Notes: generated from the letters alone by a model not told the origin. A stretch of 6,658 nt of DNA from CAZTII01 sp964613305 (GCA_964613305.1 CAZTII010000083.1:1-6658), one strand, 5' to 3'; shown: positions 1-6,594, counted from the stretch's first letter. Made by a program: numbers and translations.

Positions 1-10
1 GAGTTTTTCT

Positions 11-39
11 TTGTTTAAATAGGGGTATTGAGTTATAAT
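11..39 (+). promoter_or_regulatory. candidate promoter of the ecfA1-ecfA2-ecfT-truA operon
   Basis: A perfect -10 hexamer TATAAT lies at 34-39, and TTGTTT at 11-16 gives a weak -35 (three of six consensus bases) with a 17-bp spacer. A start near 46 would leave a short leader of about 17 nt that contains the ribosome binding site. The T-rich run at 4-16 also looks like the tail of a terminator belonging to an upstream gene outside the window, but its stem is not visible, so that is only a guess. Transcription was not tested. Confidence 0.5.
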
Positions 40-62
40 AAGTAAGCTGTGAGGTGGTAATA

Positions 63-890
63 GTGGCAATTATTGAAGTAAAAAATGTTTGTTATTCGTA
101 CGATGGTGAAACTAATGCATGTGATAATGTATCTTTTTCTGTTCAACAGGGAACGTATACTACCATTATAGGACATAATGGTAGTGGTAAAAGTACTATT
201 GCAAAATGTATTGCGGGATTACTTGATATAAAAGCAGGAGAAATAATCATTGATGGTGAAAGTTTGACAAAAGATAACTATCAAGCAATTCGTCATAAAG
301 TTGGTATCGTTTTTCAAAATCCTGATAATCAGTTTATTGGTTCGACGGTAGCGGATGATATCGCCTTTGGTTTAGAAAATTATTGCGTTGCCCAAGAAAA
401 AATGGATGATATTATTGATCGATTTTCTAAGCGAGTGGGAATGGAAGATTATTTACATAGTGAACCATTACGTCTTTCTGGTGGTCAAAAACAACGTGTG
501 GCGATTGCTGGAGTGTTAGCGATAAGTCCACTAATATTAATATTTGATGAAGCAACGAGTATGCTTGATCCTTTAGGAAAAGAAGAAATAAAAAAAGTTA
601 TTCGTGAATTACATGAAGATAGTTCAATTACAATTTTATCGATTACACACGATATTGAAGAAGTTGTGTATAGTGATGATGTGATTGTGATGAATGAAGG
701 AAGAGTTGCGATGGTTGGAACTCCTAATGATATTTTATTGCGTGAAAAGGAATTAAAGGCGATGTCATTGGATATTCCGTTTAGCTTACAATTTCAAAAA
801 GCTCTATTAAAAGCGGGTGTTACGATTAAACCGTCAATTTATTTGGAAGAAGTGGTGGAACAATTATGTCAATTCAATTTAAAGAAGTAG
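63..890 (+). CDS. ecfA1: ECF transporter ATP-binding subunit EcfA1
   Basis: One of the two cytoplasmic ATPases of an energy-coupling-factor importer. With EcfA2 it drives uptake of vitamins or metal ions captured by separate S components. All ABC ATPase motifs are visible: Walker A GHNGSGKST (residues 37-45), Q-loop Gln85 in FQNPDNQF, signature LSGGQ (138-142), Walker B ILIFDE with catalytic Glu163, D-loop SMLD, and H-loop His196. The DEATSMLDP segment is typical of EcfA1 rather than EcfA2. I chose GTG at 63 as the start because GAGGTGG (51-57) sits 5 nt upstream and the protein then begins MAIIEVKN, as relatives do. The GTG at 54 lies inside that ribosome binding site. The length of 275 residues is normal. 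It overlaps ecfA2 by 25 nt, which suggests translational coupling. Confidence 0.95.
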   Translation: MAIIEVKNVCYSYDGETNACDNVSFSVQQGTYTTIIGHNGSGKSTIAKCIAGLLDIKAGEIIIDGESLTKDNYQAIRHKVGIVFQNPDNQFIGSTVADDIAFGLENYCVAQEKMDDIIDRFSKRVGMEDYLHSEPLRLSGGQKQRVAIAGVLAISPLILIFDEATSMLDPLGKEEIKKVIRELHEDSSITILSITHDIEEVVYSDDVIVMNEGRVAMVGTPNDILLREKELKAMSLDIPFSLQFQKALLKAGVTIKPSIYLEEVVEQLCQFNLKK

Positions 891-1723
891 GATATACATA
901 TTCAAAAGGTACTCCTTTTGAATATGTTGCCCTTAATAACGTCAATTTAGATATTACAATGGGTAAAATTACAGCTATTATCGGTGCAACTGGTTCGGGT
1001 AAAACAACGCTTGTACAGCATTTAAATGCGTTATTATTACCTACGGAAGGACAGATTACGATTTGTGATCGTACAATCGATAGTAAAGAAAAGCCTAAAA
1101 ATTTAAAGAGTTTGCGTAAAGAAGTAGGTTTAGTTTTTCAATTTCCAGAATATCAATTGTTTGAAGAAACGATTGCGAAAGATATAGCTTTTGGTCCTAA
1201 GAATTTCGGTGCAACAGAAGAAGAAGGATATTTAAAAGCAAGAGAAGCATTAAAAATGGTAAAACTTGATGAAAGTTATTTGCAACGCTCGCCACTTGAT
1301 TGTTCTGGTGGCCAAAAAAGAAGAGTTGCGATTGCGGGTATCTTAGCAATGTCGCCTTCTATTTTAGTGTTAGATGAGCCAACAGCTGGTCTAGACCCTA
1401 AAGGGGCTAAAGAAATGATGGATTTATTTAAACAATTCAATACCGTAGAAAATAAAACTATTTTGTTAGTAACTCATGATTTACAACACGTGCTAAATTA
1501 TTGCGACGAAGTGGTAGTGATGGAAAAAGGTAGTGTTTGTTATAAAGGGAATGTGAATGATTTCTTTAAAAATGATGAATTAATGAAAAAATTGAATATA
1601 TTACCACCTGCAATTATTCGCTGTAAAGAACTATTAAAAACAAAAGGTTTTGTTTTATCAGATGATATTTTAGATTTAGAATCTTTGGCAAAAGCTTGTA
1701 GTAAGCAGGTGGTGAAACGATGA
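866..1723 (+). CDS. ecfA2: ECF transporter ATP-binding subunit EcfA2
   Basis: Second ATPase of the ECF module, 285 residues, pairing with EcfA1 below the membrane protein EcfT. Motifs in order: Walker A GATGSGKTT (40-48), Q-loop Gln92 in FQFPEYQLF (the FPEYQLF form is typical of EcfA2), signature (146-150), Walker B ILVLDE with Glu171, D-loop AGLD, and H-loop His204. The signature reads CSGGQ rather than the usual LSGGQ. The remaining catalytic residues are intact, so the site should still work. The ATG at 866 has GGTGGA (854-859) as ribosome binding site 6 nt upstream, inside the end of ecfA1. Its TGA stop overlaps the start of ecfT in an ATGA, so the three transporter genes are probably co-translated. 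Confidence 0.95.
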   Translation: MSIQFKEVGYTYSKGTPFEYVALNNVNLDITMGKITAIIGATGSGKTTLVQHLNALLLPTEGQITICDRTIDSKEKPKNLKSLRKEVGLVFQFPEYQLFEETIAKDIAFGPKNFGATEEEGYLKAREALKMVKLDESYLQRSPLDCSGGQKRRVAIAGILAMSPSILVLDEPTAGLDPKGAKEMMDLFKQFNTVENKTILLVTHDLQHVLNYCDEVVVMEKGSVCYKGNVNDFFKNDELMKKLNILPPAIIRCKELLKTKGFVLSDDILDLESLAKACSKQVVKR

Positions 1724-2520
1724 AGAGTTTTGTTCTTGGGCGTTATTTGCCATTGGATTCAGTAATTCATCGCTTAGATCCTCGAATTAAAGTGATTGCG
1801 ATGCTTCTTGGATTAATTTCCATTTTTATTAATGCCGGATGGATTGGATATGGATGTATTGCGTTGGCAGTTATTTTTGTAGCGTTGTTATCGAAGTTAA
1901 AACTTGATTTTTTATGGTCATCGATGAAACCGATGTTAATGATGTTGTTGTTTTTATTAGTATTAAATTGCTTAACATTAAAAACAGGTACACCATTACT
2001 TACAATTGGTACATTTATTATATATTCGGACGCTGTTTTTCAAACTCTTTATATTGCGACACGATTAGTATTGATGATTATGATTACAACCATATTAACA
2101 GTCTCAACAAAACCATTAGATTTAACTTTAGCAATTGAAGATTTATTAAGTCCTTTTCAACGGTTTGGTGTTCCTTCGCATATTATTGCGATGTTGATTT
2201 CAATCGCATTACGTTTTATTCCTGATTTAATTGAAGAAACGCAACGTATTATAAAAGCTCAAGAATCTCGTGGTGTTGATTTAAATGAAGGTACAATAAA
2301 AGAAAAAATAATGGCTATTTTATCGTTAATTGTTCCACTGTTTGTTTCGGCATTTAATCGTGCAGAAGATTTAGCGTTTGCGATGGAAGCGAGAGGTTAT
2401 GTTCCTACAGCGAAAAGAACGCGCTATAAAGTACTTAAAATTAGATTTACGGATATTTTCTTTTTAGGATGTGTTATTGCTTTACTGATTGTATTAATTG
2501 GAATATCAATATGGATGTAA
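1720..2520 (+). CDS. ecfT: ECF transporter transmembrane subunit EcfT
   Basis: Membrane scaffold of the ECF importer, 266 residues, linking the EcfA1/EcfA2 ATPases to exchangeable S components. Hydrophobic stretches fall roughly at residues 25-57, 70-84, 107-127, 153-168, 198-212 and 245-265, consistent with several membrane helices. The long cytoplasmic part holds the two Arg-containing coupling motifs that dock onto the ATPases: QESRG (181-185) and EARGY (223-227). The ATG overlaps the ecfA2 stop by 4 nt, and AGGTGG (1707-1712) gives a good ribosome binding site 7 nt upstream. No S component lies nearby, as expected for a group II system whose module is shared by several S proteins, so the substrate cannot be named. 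Confidence 0.95.
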   Translation: MKSFVLGRYLPLDSVIHRLDPRIKVIAMLLGLISIFINAGWIGYGCIALAVIFVALLSKLKLDFLWSSMKPMLMMLLFLLVLNCLTLKTGTPLLTIGTFIIYSDAVFQTLYIATRLVLMIMITTILTVSTKPLDLTLAIEDLLSPFQRFGVPSHIIAMLISIALRFIPDLIEETQRIIKAQESRGVDLNEGTIKEKIMAILSLIVPLFVSAFNRAEDLAFAMEARGYVPTAKRTRYKVLKIRFTDIFFLGCVIALLIVLIGISIWM

Positions 2521-3254
2521 GAAGATTTAAATGTACTTGTAGCTATGATGGAACAAATTATATCGGTTGGCAATCACAAAAAAGAAACGATAGTGTTCAA
2601 GAAGCCATTGAAAAGGTTCTTAACTCCATTAGTAAAGAAACAATAACTATTGTATCCTCAGGTAGAACTGATGCGAAAGTACATGCGAAAGGACAAGTTT
2701 TTCATTTTGATACAACATTTTATTTAAATGAATCTGATTGGAAAAGAGCTATTAATGGTTATTTACCAAAAGATATTTATATTTTGGATGTTGAAGAAGT
2801 TGATGAGACTTTTCATGCACGTTTCAGCGTTGTTAAGAAAAGATATGATTATGTTATCCATTTAGGTGAATATGACGTATTTAGTGCTAATTATGCGTAT
2901 CAATGTCCATATCCTTTAGATATTGAAAAGATGAAAAAAGCTTCTTCTTATCTTATTGGTGAACATGATTTTAGTAGTTTTTGTGCTAATTCAAAAGATG
3001 TTACAAGATGTCAGATTAGAACAATTGACGATATTCGCTTTGAAGTAAATAATAATACGGTTCGTATTATTTATGAAGGTAAAGGATTTTTACGTTATAT
3101 GGTTAGGATGATTACAGCGACATTAATTGAAGTTGGTCGTAATTGTATTGATGTAGAGGCAGTGGATGTTATGTTAAAGGCTTGTGATAAAGATGTATGT
3201 CGTCATAATGCACAACCACAGGGATTAACACTAGTATATGTGAAGTATGAATAA
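2511..3254 (+). CDS. truA: tRNA pseudouridine(38-40) synthase TruA
   Basis: Converts uridines 38-40 of the tRNA anticodon stem-loop to pseudouridine. The 247-residue product starts MDVRRFKC and continues with YDGTNYIGWQ (12-21), a TruA hallmark. The catalytic Asp54 lies in GRTDAKVHA (51-59), and the C-terminal block GKGFLRYMVRM is also conserved. The usual motif is GRTDAGVHA, so Lys replaces the Gly two residues after the catalytic Asp. The frame stays open upstream to 2469, but ATG 2511 matches the family N-terminus and overlaps the ecfT end by 10 nt. No strong ribosome binding site precedes it, so translation probably depends on coupling to ecfT. truA downstream of ecfT is a common Bacillota arrangement. 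Confidence 0.95.
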   Translation: MDVRRFKCTCSYDGTNYIGWQSQKRNDSVQEAIEKVLNSISKETITIVSSGRTDAKVHAKGQVFHFDTTFYLNESDWKRAINGYLPKDIYILDVEEVDETFHARFSVVKKRYDYVIHLGEYDVFSANYAYQCPYPLDIEKMKKASSYLIGEHDFSSFCANSKDVTRCQIRTIDDIRFEVNNNTVRIIYEGKGFLRYMVRMITATLIEVGRNCIDVEAVDVMLKACDKDVCRHNAQPQGLTLVYVKYE

Positions 3255-3278
3255 AGGATGAGCTCTGCTCATCCTTTA
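3252..3278. terminator. bidirectional hairpin between truA and the endonuclease gene
   Basis: AAAGGATGAGC (3253-3263), a three-base loop TCT, and GCTCATCCTTT (3267-3277) form a perfect 11-bp stem. T3252/A3278 extends it to 12 bp. The truA stop codon forms its 5' edge, and the last codons plus stop of the facing endonuclease gene lie in the other arm, so it probably terminates both convergent transcripts. Neither side is followed by a long T-run; the only T-runs are inside the stem arms (TTTAATTA on one side, TTTATT on the other). Confidence 0.75.
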
Positions 3279-4135
3279 ATTATGGTCGTCAATATATCGT
3301 TTTTTAAATCATTAATGTTATATAAATGATCTAATGTGTCAAATGTTTCTTCTAAATTTTTTCTTGCTAAATTCCATCCTAAACCATCGGTAATCCAGAC
3401 AAATGAAAATCCGTTGATGCTTTTAGCCTCATCGCATAGATTTTTGTATGAGCGTGCCGTTTCATTAAGTTTAGAACCTCCACCAGAGTAAAAGTTTACT
3501 TCAATGGCATAGATTGTCTTCTCGGTTTTAAGTACAAAATCAAATCTTTTTTCAGTTTTCCCTTGATTTGAAATAGAGTCAAGATTAATATTCCATTTAC
3601 TTTCAATATCTGATTTATACATTTCTTTAAAGTAAGAAATATCTTTTGTAAAACCTGCTTTAATAATGAATTCTTCGACAAGATTTTCCATTGAATGGCC
3701 GGTTCTATTTTTTCTGGCATTTGTATCTAGTCCTGATTCCACACCAGTTACATAGTCACAAAGATTTGAAATAATATGATTTGATAAAAGATCAAATAAA
3801 CCCGTTTTATGCATGAATAAGCAGTAATCATCGATAGAATAATTCATTTCATTGAACTTGTAATAGTAATCTTGTTCAGGTGATTTTATAACAATTTCCA
3901 TTTCTCTTTTAGCTAAAAGAATTGGAATGCATTTTAAAACTTGAGGATAGCTAGCGATTAACTCACGAAAATCTTTTTCTATTGTTTTGCTTCCGATGAG
4001 AGAATTTAAAATGTTTAACTCTATTTTAATTTTATCGACATTGTCAAAAATTTTTGGGAAATCTGAATAATAATTCCAACTTGCTATGGAGTCGGTAAAT
4101 GTAGATAACCATTGATTAAAATTTCTGTTCTGCAT
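3269..4135 (-). CDS. dpnB: DpnII/MboI-type type II restriction endonuclease (predicted GATC)
   Basis: A 288-residue product matching my knowledge of the DpnII/MboI endonuclease family, which cleaves unmethylated GATC. The likely nuclease core is a PD-(D/E)XK fold: RTGHSMENLVEEF (144-156) supplies the helix with acidic residues, Asp199 lies in RFDFVL, and Glu212-Val-Asn214 lies in YAIEVNFYSGGGSK, with Asn at the position usually held by Lys. That EVN form followed by GGGSKLNETARSY is, as I recall, a feature of this family. The ATG at 4135 has AAGGAG (4150-4145) 9 nt upstream. The gene overlaps the upstream methyltransferase by 20 nt. Its position last, after both methyltransferases, would delay nuclease production when the system enters a new host. 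GATC specificity is inferred from family and neighbours. Confidence 0.92.
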   Translation of the reverse strand: MQNRNFNQWLSTFTDSIASWNYYSDFPKIFDNVDKIKIELNILNSLIGSKTIEKDFRELIASYPQVLKCIPILLAKREMEIVIKSPEQDYYYKFNEMNYSIDDYCLFMHKTGLFDLLSNHIISNLCDYVTGVESGLDTNARKNRTGHSMENLVEEFIIKAGFTKDISYFKEMYKSDIESKWNINLDSISNQGKTEKRFDFVLKTEKTIYAIEVNFYSGGGSKLNETARSYKNLCDEAKSINGFSFVWITDGLGWNLARKNLEETFDTLDHLYNINDLKNDILTTIIKG

Positions 4136-4919
4136 TGTGTTTTTCTCCTTCTAATCGTTGCGTTGTTAGATTTAAATAGTCTATATTGTTATCTATACCA
4201 ATATAAAATCGTCCCATATTTTTAGCGACAACACCAGTTGTTCCGGAACCGTTGAATGGATCAAGTATTACGTCACCCATTAGAGTGGAACATTGAATAA
4301 TTCTTTCAAGTAAGTATCCTGGTTTTTGGGTAGGGTGTTTACCATATTTTTTTTCTGACTTTGAAGTTAAAGAACCTCTCCATACATCTTTCATTTGCTT
4401 ATTATCATTTAATTCTTTCATCAATGTATAATTAAATGTATGTTTAGCTTTTGAGTTGTTTTTCTTAGCCCAAATAATCGTTTCCGTGCTATGAGTAAAG
4501 CAACGACAAGCCAAATTTGGCGGGGGATTTGTTTTTTCCCAGGTAATATTGTTGATGATTTTAAAGCCTTCTTGTTCTAATGCAAATCCCACAGAATAAA
4601 TGTTATGCATCGTTCCTGATATCCATATTGTTCCATCATCCGTTAATAGATCTTTACATAATCGTATCCATTTTCGGTTAAAATCGTGTTTCATTTTAAA
4701 GTTAAAGCCACTATCCCAAGCACCTTTATTTACAGAAACTTGTTTTCCTCCTGAAACGGATATTCCTCCGTTTGATAGGAAATAAGGTGGGTCAGCAAAT
4801 ATCATATTGATACTATTTTTCTTAATTTTTTTAAGTAATTTAAAGCTGTCACCCAAAAGTAATGTGATATTTTCTTTAGAATAGTATATGGGAGTTTTAT
4901 CGTTAAGTAGAGTTATCAT
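4116..4919 (-). CDS. dpnA: DpnA-type DNA adenine methyltransferase (second methyltransferase of DpnII-like system)
   Basis: A beta-class amino-methyltransferase of 267 residues. Motif IV DPPY (43-46) comes first, followed by the specificity region with WEKTNPPPNLACRCFTHSTE (127-146), then motif X around HPTQKP (195-200) and motif I DPFNGSGTT (220-228). The ADPPYFLSNGG block and the NPPPNL...CFTHSTE segment are characteristic of DpnA/MboI M2 enzymes, which make N6-methyladenine in GATC. In Streptococcus pneumoniae DpnA also methylates single-stranded DNA and protects incoming transforming DNA; whether that holds here is unknown. The ATG follows the dpnM-like stop by only 3 nt and has no clear ribosome binding site, so reinitiation after the upstream gene is likely. 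The end overlaps the endonuclease start by 20 nt and carries that gene's ribosome binding site. Confidence 0.93.
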   Translation of the reverse strand: MITLLNDKTPIYYSKENITLLLGDSFKLLKKIKKNSINMIFADPPYFLSNGGISVSGGKQVSVNKGAWDSGFNFKMKHDFNRKWIRLCKDLLTDDGTIWISGTMHNIYSVGFALEQEGFKIINNITWEKTNPPPNLACRCFTHSTETIIWAKKNNSKAKHTFNYTLMKELNDNKQMKDVWRGSLTSKSEKKYGKHPTQKPGYLLERIIQCSTLMGDVILDPFNGSGTTGVVAKNMGRFYIGIDNNIDYLNLTTQRLEGEKHNAEQKF

Positions 4920-4922
4920 AGT

Positions 4923-5747
4923 TTAGTAGTTTGTGATAATCACTTCTTCTCCTGTTCTATTTGTTGCGTCTGAATTAATCATTCTTTTCACTGAAACAAC
5001 GTCAATGTTAAAATCATTATAAAGCGTATTAATAAGTTCAGTGTTGTGATTAGTTAACATGCAATAAACACCTTGATTTGTTAAGGATTTAAAAAGATTT
5101 GCTAGACGAACATGTTCATCAAAAGAAAAACCTTCTTTAGTATAACTTTCAAATGAAGTGTCATTTAGTGGAGCATAAGGAGAATCAAAAAAAACGAAAT
5201 CTCCTTTTTTTGCGTTTGCACAACATTCTTCAAAATCTTGATTTAATATAGATACTTTGCTCAAGAATAAAGATAAATTACGAAGATTTGCTTCATCAAA
5301 AGAATTACCTGTCTTTTTTTGGTTGAAAGGTACGTTAAATAGACCTTTTGAATTTACACGATATAATCCGTTAAAACAGTGTTTATTGATGTATATAAAT
5401 AGTGCAGCCATATACGTAGTATATTGTTGGTTGATGATGGCTTTATTATATTCGTCTCTTTTATCATAGTAATAGGATTTTATATCTCCTACATGATTAT
5501 CGTCTAATTTTTTTAACCAAAAAATAACTTCCTCTACATTGGATTGGATTTGCAGATAGGTGTGAATCAATTCTTTATTAATATCATTAATAATTGATGT
5601 TGATGGTTGCAGCGCAAATAGAAGAGCACCTCCACCAATAAAAGGTTCAAAATATGAACCATAGTTCTGAGGAATTTTTTTTGTGAGATGAGGAATGAGT
5701 TGAGTTTTTCCGCCAGCCCATTTTACAAAAGGTTTAATAGTCAACAT
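4923..5747 (-). CDS. dpnM: DpnM/Dam-type DNA adenine methyltransferase (first methyltransferase of DpnII-like system)
   Basis: An alpha-class N6-adenine methyltransferase of 274 residues, first gene of the M1-M2-R operon, expected to methylate double-stranded GATC and protect the host. Motif X is PFVKWAGGKTQL (6-17), motif I is FEPFIGGGALLF (33-44), and the Dam-like target-recognition segment is NKHCFNGLYRVNSKGLFNVP (121-140). Motif IV is at 188-191, followed by LTNHNTELI (231-239) and NRTGEEVIITNY at the C-terminus. Motif IV reads DSPY rather than DPPY; the rest, including APLNDTSFESYTKEGFSF after it, fits the DpnM subfamily, so I expect it to be active. The ATG at 5747 has GGAGGT (5757-5752) 4 nt upstream. 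Transcription probably starts about 14 nt before the ATG from an extended -10 promoter. Confidence 0.94.
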   Translation of the reverse strand: MLTIKPFVKWAGGKTQLIPHLTKKIPQNYGSYFEPFIGGGALLFALQPSTSIINDINKELIHTYLQIQSNVEEVIFWLKKLDDNHVGDIKSYYYDKRDEYNKAIINQQYTTYMAALFIYINKHCFNGLYRVNSKGLFNVPFNQKKTGNSFDEANLRNLSLFLSKVSILNQDFEECCANAKKGDFVFFDSPYAPLNDTSFESYTKEGFSFDEHVRLANLFKSLTNQGVYCMLTNHNTELINTLYNDFNIDVVSVKRMINSDATNRTGEEVIITNY

Positions 5748-5767
5748 AAATACCTCCGCATCTATTG

Positions 5768-5776
5768 ATTATAGCA
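5768..5776 (-). promoter_or_regulatory. extended -10 promoter of the dpnM-dpnA-dpnB operon
   Basis: On the - strand 5776-5768 reads TGCTATAAT, a perfect TATAAT with the TGn extension. No good TTGACA-like -35 is present at 16-18 bp; an extended -10 can work without one. The predicted start is near 5761, giving a leader of about 14 nt that includes the GGAGGT ribosome binding site. The region where a -35 would bind is occupied by the inverted repeat at 5785-5795. Confidence 0.6.
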
Positions 5777-5797
5777 AAAAGATTAGACTAAGTCTTT
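5777..5797. promoter_or_regulatory. nested inverted repeat in divergent control region (candidate operator 1)
   Basis: Two dyads overlap here: TTAG-A-CTAA (5783-5791), with outer AAA (5777-5779) matching TTT (5795-5797), and AGACT-A-AGTCT (5785-5795). The site lies about 25-35 bp upstream of the predicted dpnM start and also in the -35 region of the divergent methyltransferase gene, so a bound protein could affect both directions. No regulator gene is present in the window. Short AT-rich dyads can occur by chance. Confidence 0.35.
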
Positions 5798-5800
5798 ATT

Positions 5801-5821
5801 AATTTAGGATATAACTAAATT
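5801..5821. promoter_or_regulatory. 7-bp inverted repeat over the divergent methyltransferase promoter (candidate operator 2)
   Basis: AATTTAG (5801-5807) and CTAAATT (5815-5821) are perfect inverted repeats separated by 7 bp. The spacer overlaps TATAAC (5810-5815), the best candidate -10 for the + strand gene starting at 5855. An alternative -10 is TAAAAT (5822-5827). Neither has a convincing -35. The arms contain the same TTAG/CTAA half-site found at 5783-5791. Confidence 0.35.
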
Positions 5822-5854
5822 TAAAATAAGATAAAAATAGGGAGGTAAGAAAAA

Positions 5855-6568
5855 ATGGAAAACTACGTAACACAAAAATCAAGCTTGTGGCGTTTTGAAG
5901 ATAGAGGTTCTTGGTGCACACATTCTGGTTCTTATAGAGGTAATTGGAGTCCTCATATTCCTAGGAATTTAATATTAAAATATTCAAAAGAGGATGATGT
6001 TGTAGTGGATTTATTTGTAGGTGGTGGTACAACACTAATTGAGACAAAATTACTTAATCGATATGGAATTGGGGTTGATATTAATAAAAATGCTTTATTG
6101 ATTACTGAAAAAAATCTTGATTTTAAGTGTAATACTATAAAAAGTCAAAAATTACTTTGTGAAAGTGCAATTTCGACTTCAATCAGTACTTCATCAGTTG
6201 ATTTAATTTGCATGCATCCACCTTATGCGGACATTATAAAATATAGTGATAATATTAAAGGCGATTTGTCGTTATTATCTGTAGATGAGTTTATTAAAGA
6301 GTGGGATTTAGTTGCTAAAGAATGTCGAAGAATACTAAAAAAAGGTAAAAAATGTTGTTATATGATTGGTGATTGTAGAAAGAACGGTCATGTGATACCG
6401 CTTGGATTTAAGTCGCTTGAAGTATTTTTAAATAATGGGTTTATTTTAAAGGAAATAATAATAAAAGAACAATTTAATTGTAAATCAACTGACTATTGGA
6501 TGAATAAATGTGAGAAGATGGGTTTTTATTTATTGGCTCATGAGTATATTTTTGTGTTTAGTAACTAA
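5855..6568 (+). CDS. solitary-type DNA methyltransferase, motif order X-I-IV, catalytic motif HPPY (specificity unknown)
   Basis: A 237-residue S-adenosylmethionine-dependent DNA methyltransferase, predicted N4-cytosine or N6-adenine type. A motif X-like region RGNWSPHIPRNLI (28-40) is followed by motif I DLFVGGGTTLIE (52-63), motif II GVDIN (73-77), and motif IV HPPYADIIKYSD (121-132). The C-terminal part includes GDCRKNGHVIPLGF (172-185), where the specificity region may lie. The gamma-like X-I-IV order and small size set it apart from both DpnII-type methyltransferases next door. Motif IV has His where Asp, Asn or Ser is usual; I recall HPPY in a family of small methylases annotated only as DNA methylase or TRM11-like. 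ATG 5855 has a strong site, GGGAGGT (5840-5846), 8 nt upstream. It is transcribed divergently from dpnM. A tRNA-modifying role is less likely because it lacks a THUMP-like N-terminal domain. Confidence 0.82.
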   Translation: MENYVTQKSSLWRFEDRGSWCTHSGSYRGNWSPHIPRNLILKYSKEDDVVVDLFVGGGTTLIETKLLNRYGIGVDINKNALLITEKNLDFKCNTIKSQKLLCESAISTSISTSSVDLICMHPPYADIIKYSDNIKGDLSLLSVDEFIKEWDLVAKECRRILKKGKKCCYMIGDCRKNGHVIPLGFKSLEVFLNNGFILKEIIIKEQFNCKSTDYWMNKCEKMGFYLLAHEYIFVFSN

Positions 6569-6572
6569 AAAC

Positions 6573-6594
6573 AACTGTTGTATGCAGTTATTTT
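6573..6594 (+). terminator. weak hairpin after the third methyltransferase gene
   Basis: AACTG (6573-6577), a seven-base loop and CAGTT (6585-6589) can pair, followed by ATTTT. The stem is only 5 bp with two G-C pairs, so it is a poor terminator at best. It is the only candidate between the stop codon at 6568 and the window end. Confidence 0.25.

Noticed and set aside
1..18. Possible C-terminal codons of an upstream gene ending TAA at 16-18
   Set aside because: Five codons of mostly Phe are too little to call a gene, and a T-rich terminator tail explains them equally well.
93..100. TACGAATA on the - strand, identical to the pneumococcal competence (ComX) cin-box
   Set aside because: It lies antisense inside ecfA1, far from any - strand gene start, and no such box precedes dpnA or dpnM.
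1914..2138. 74-codon open frame inside ecfT
   Set aside because: It is a shadow of the well-supported ecfT frame, with low-complexity composition and no ribosome binding site.
3496..3720. 74-codon open frame inside the endonuclease gene on the same strand
   Set aside because: It is an out-of-frame shadow of a gene with clear family motifs.
4600..4785. 61-codon open frame antisense to the DpnA-type gene
   Set aside because: There is no ribosome binding site or family resemblance, and it lies wholly within a conserved gene.
4933..4943. Palindrome GTGATAATCAC just before the DpnA-type start
   Set aside because: It has only 5-bp arms around one base and encodes the conserved C-terminus of the dpnM product; the RNA could not fold on a one-base loop.
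5257..5469. 70-codon open frame antisense to the dpnM-type gene
   Set aside because: It is a shadow frame; the real gene's motifs cover this stretch on the other strand.
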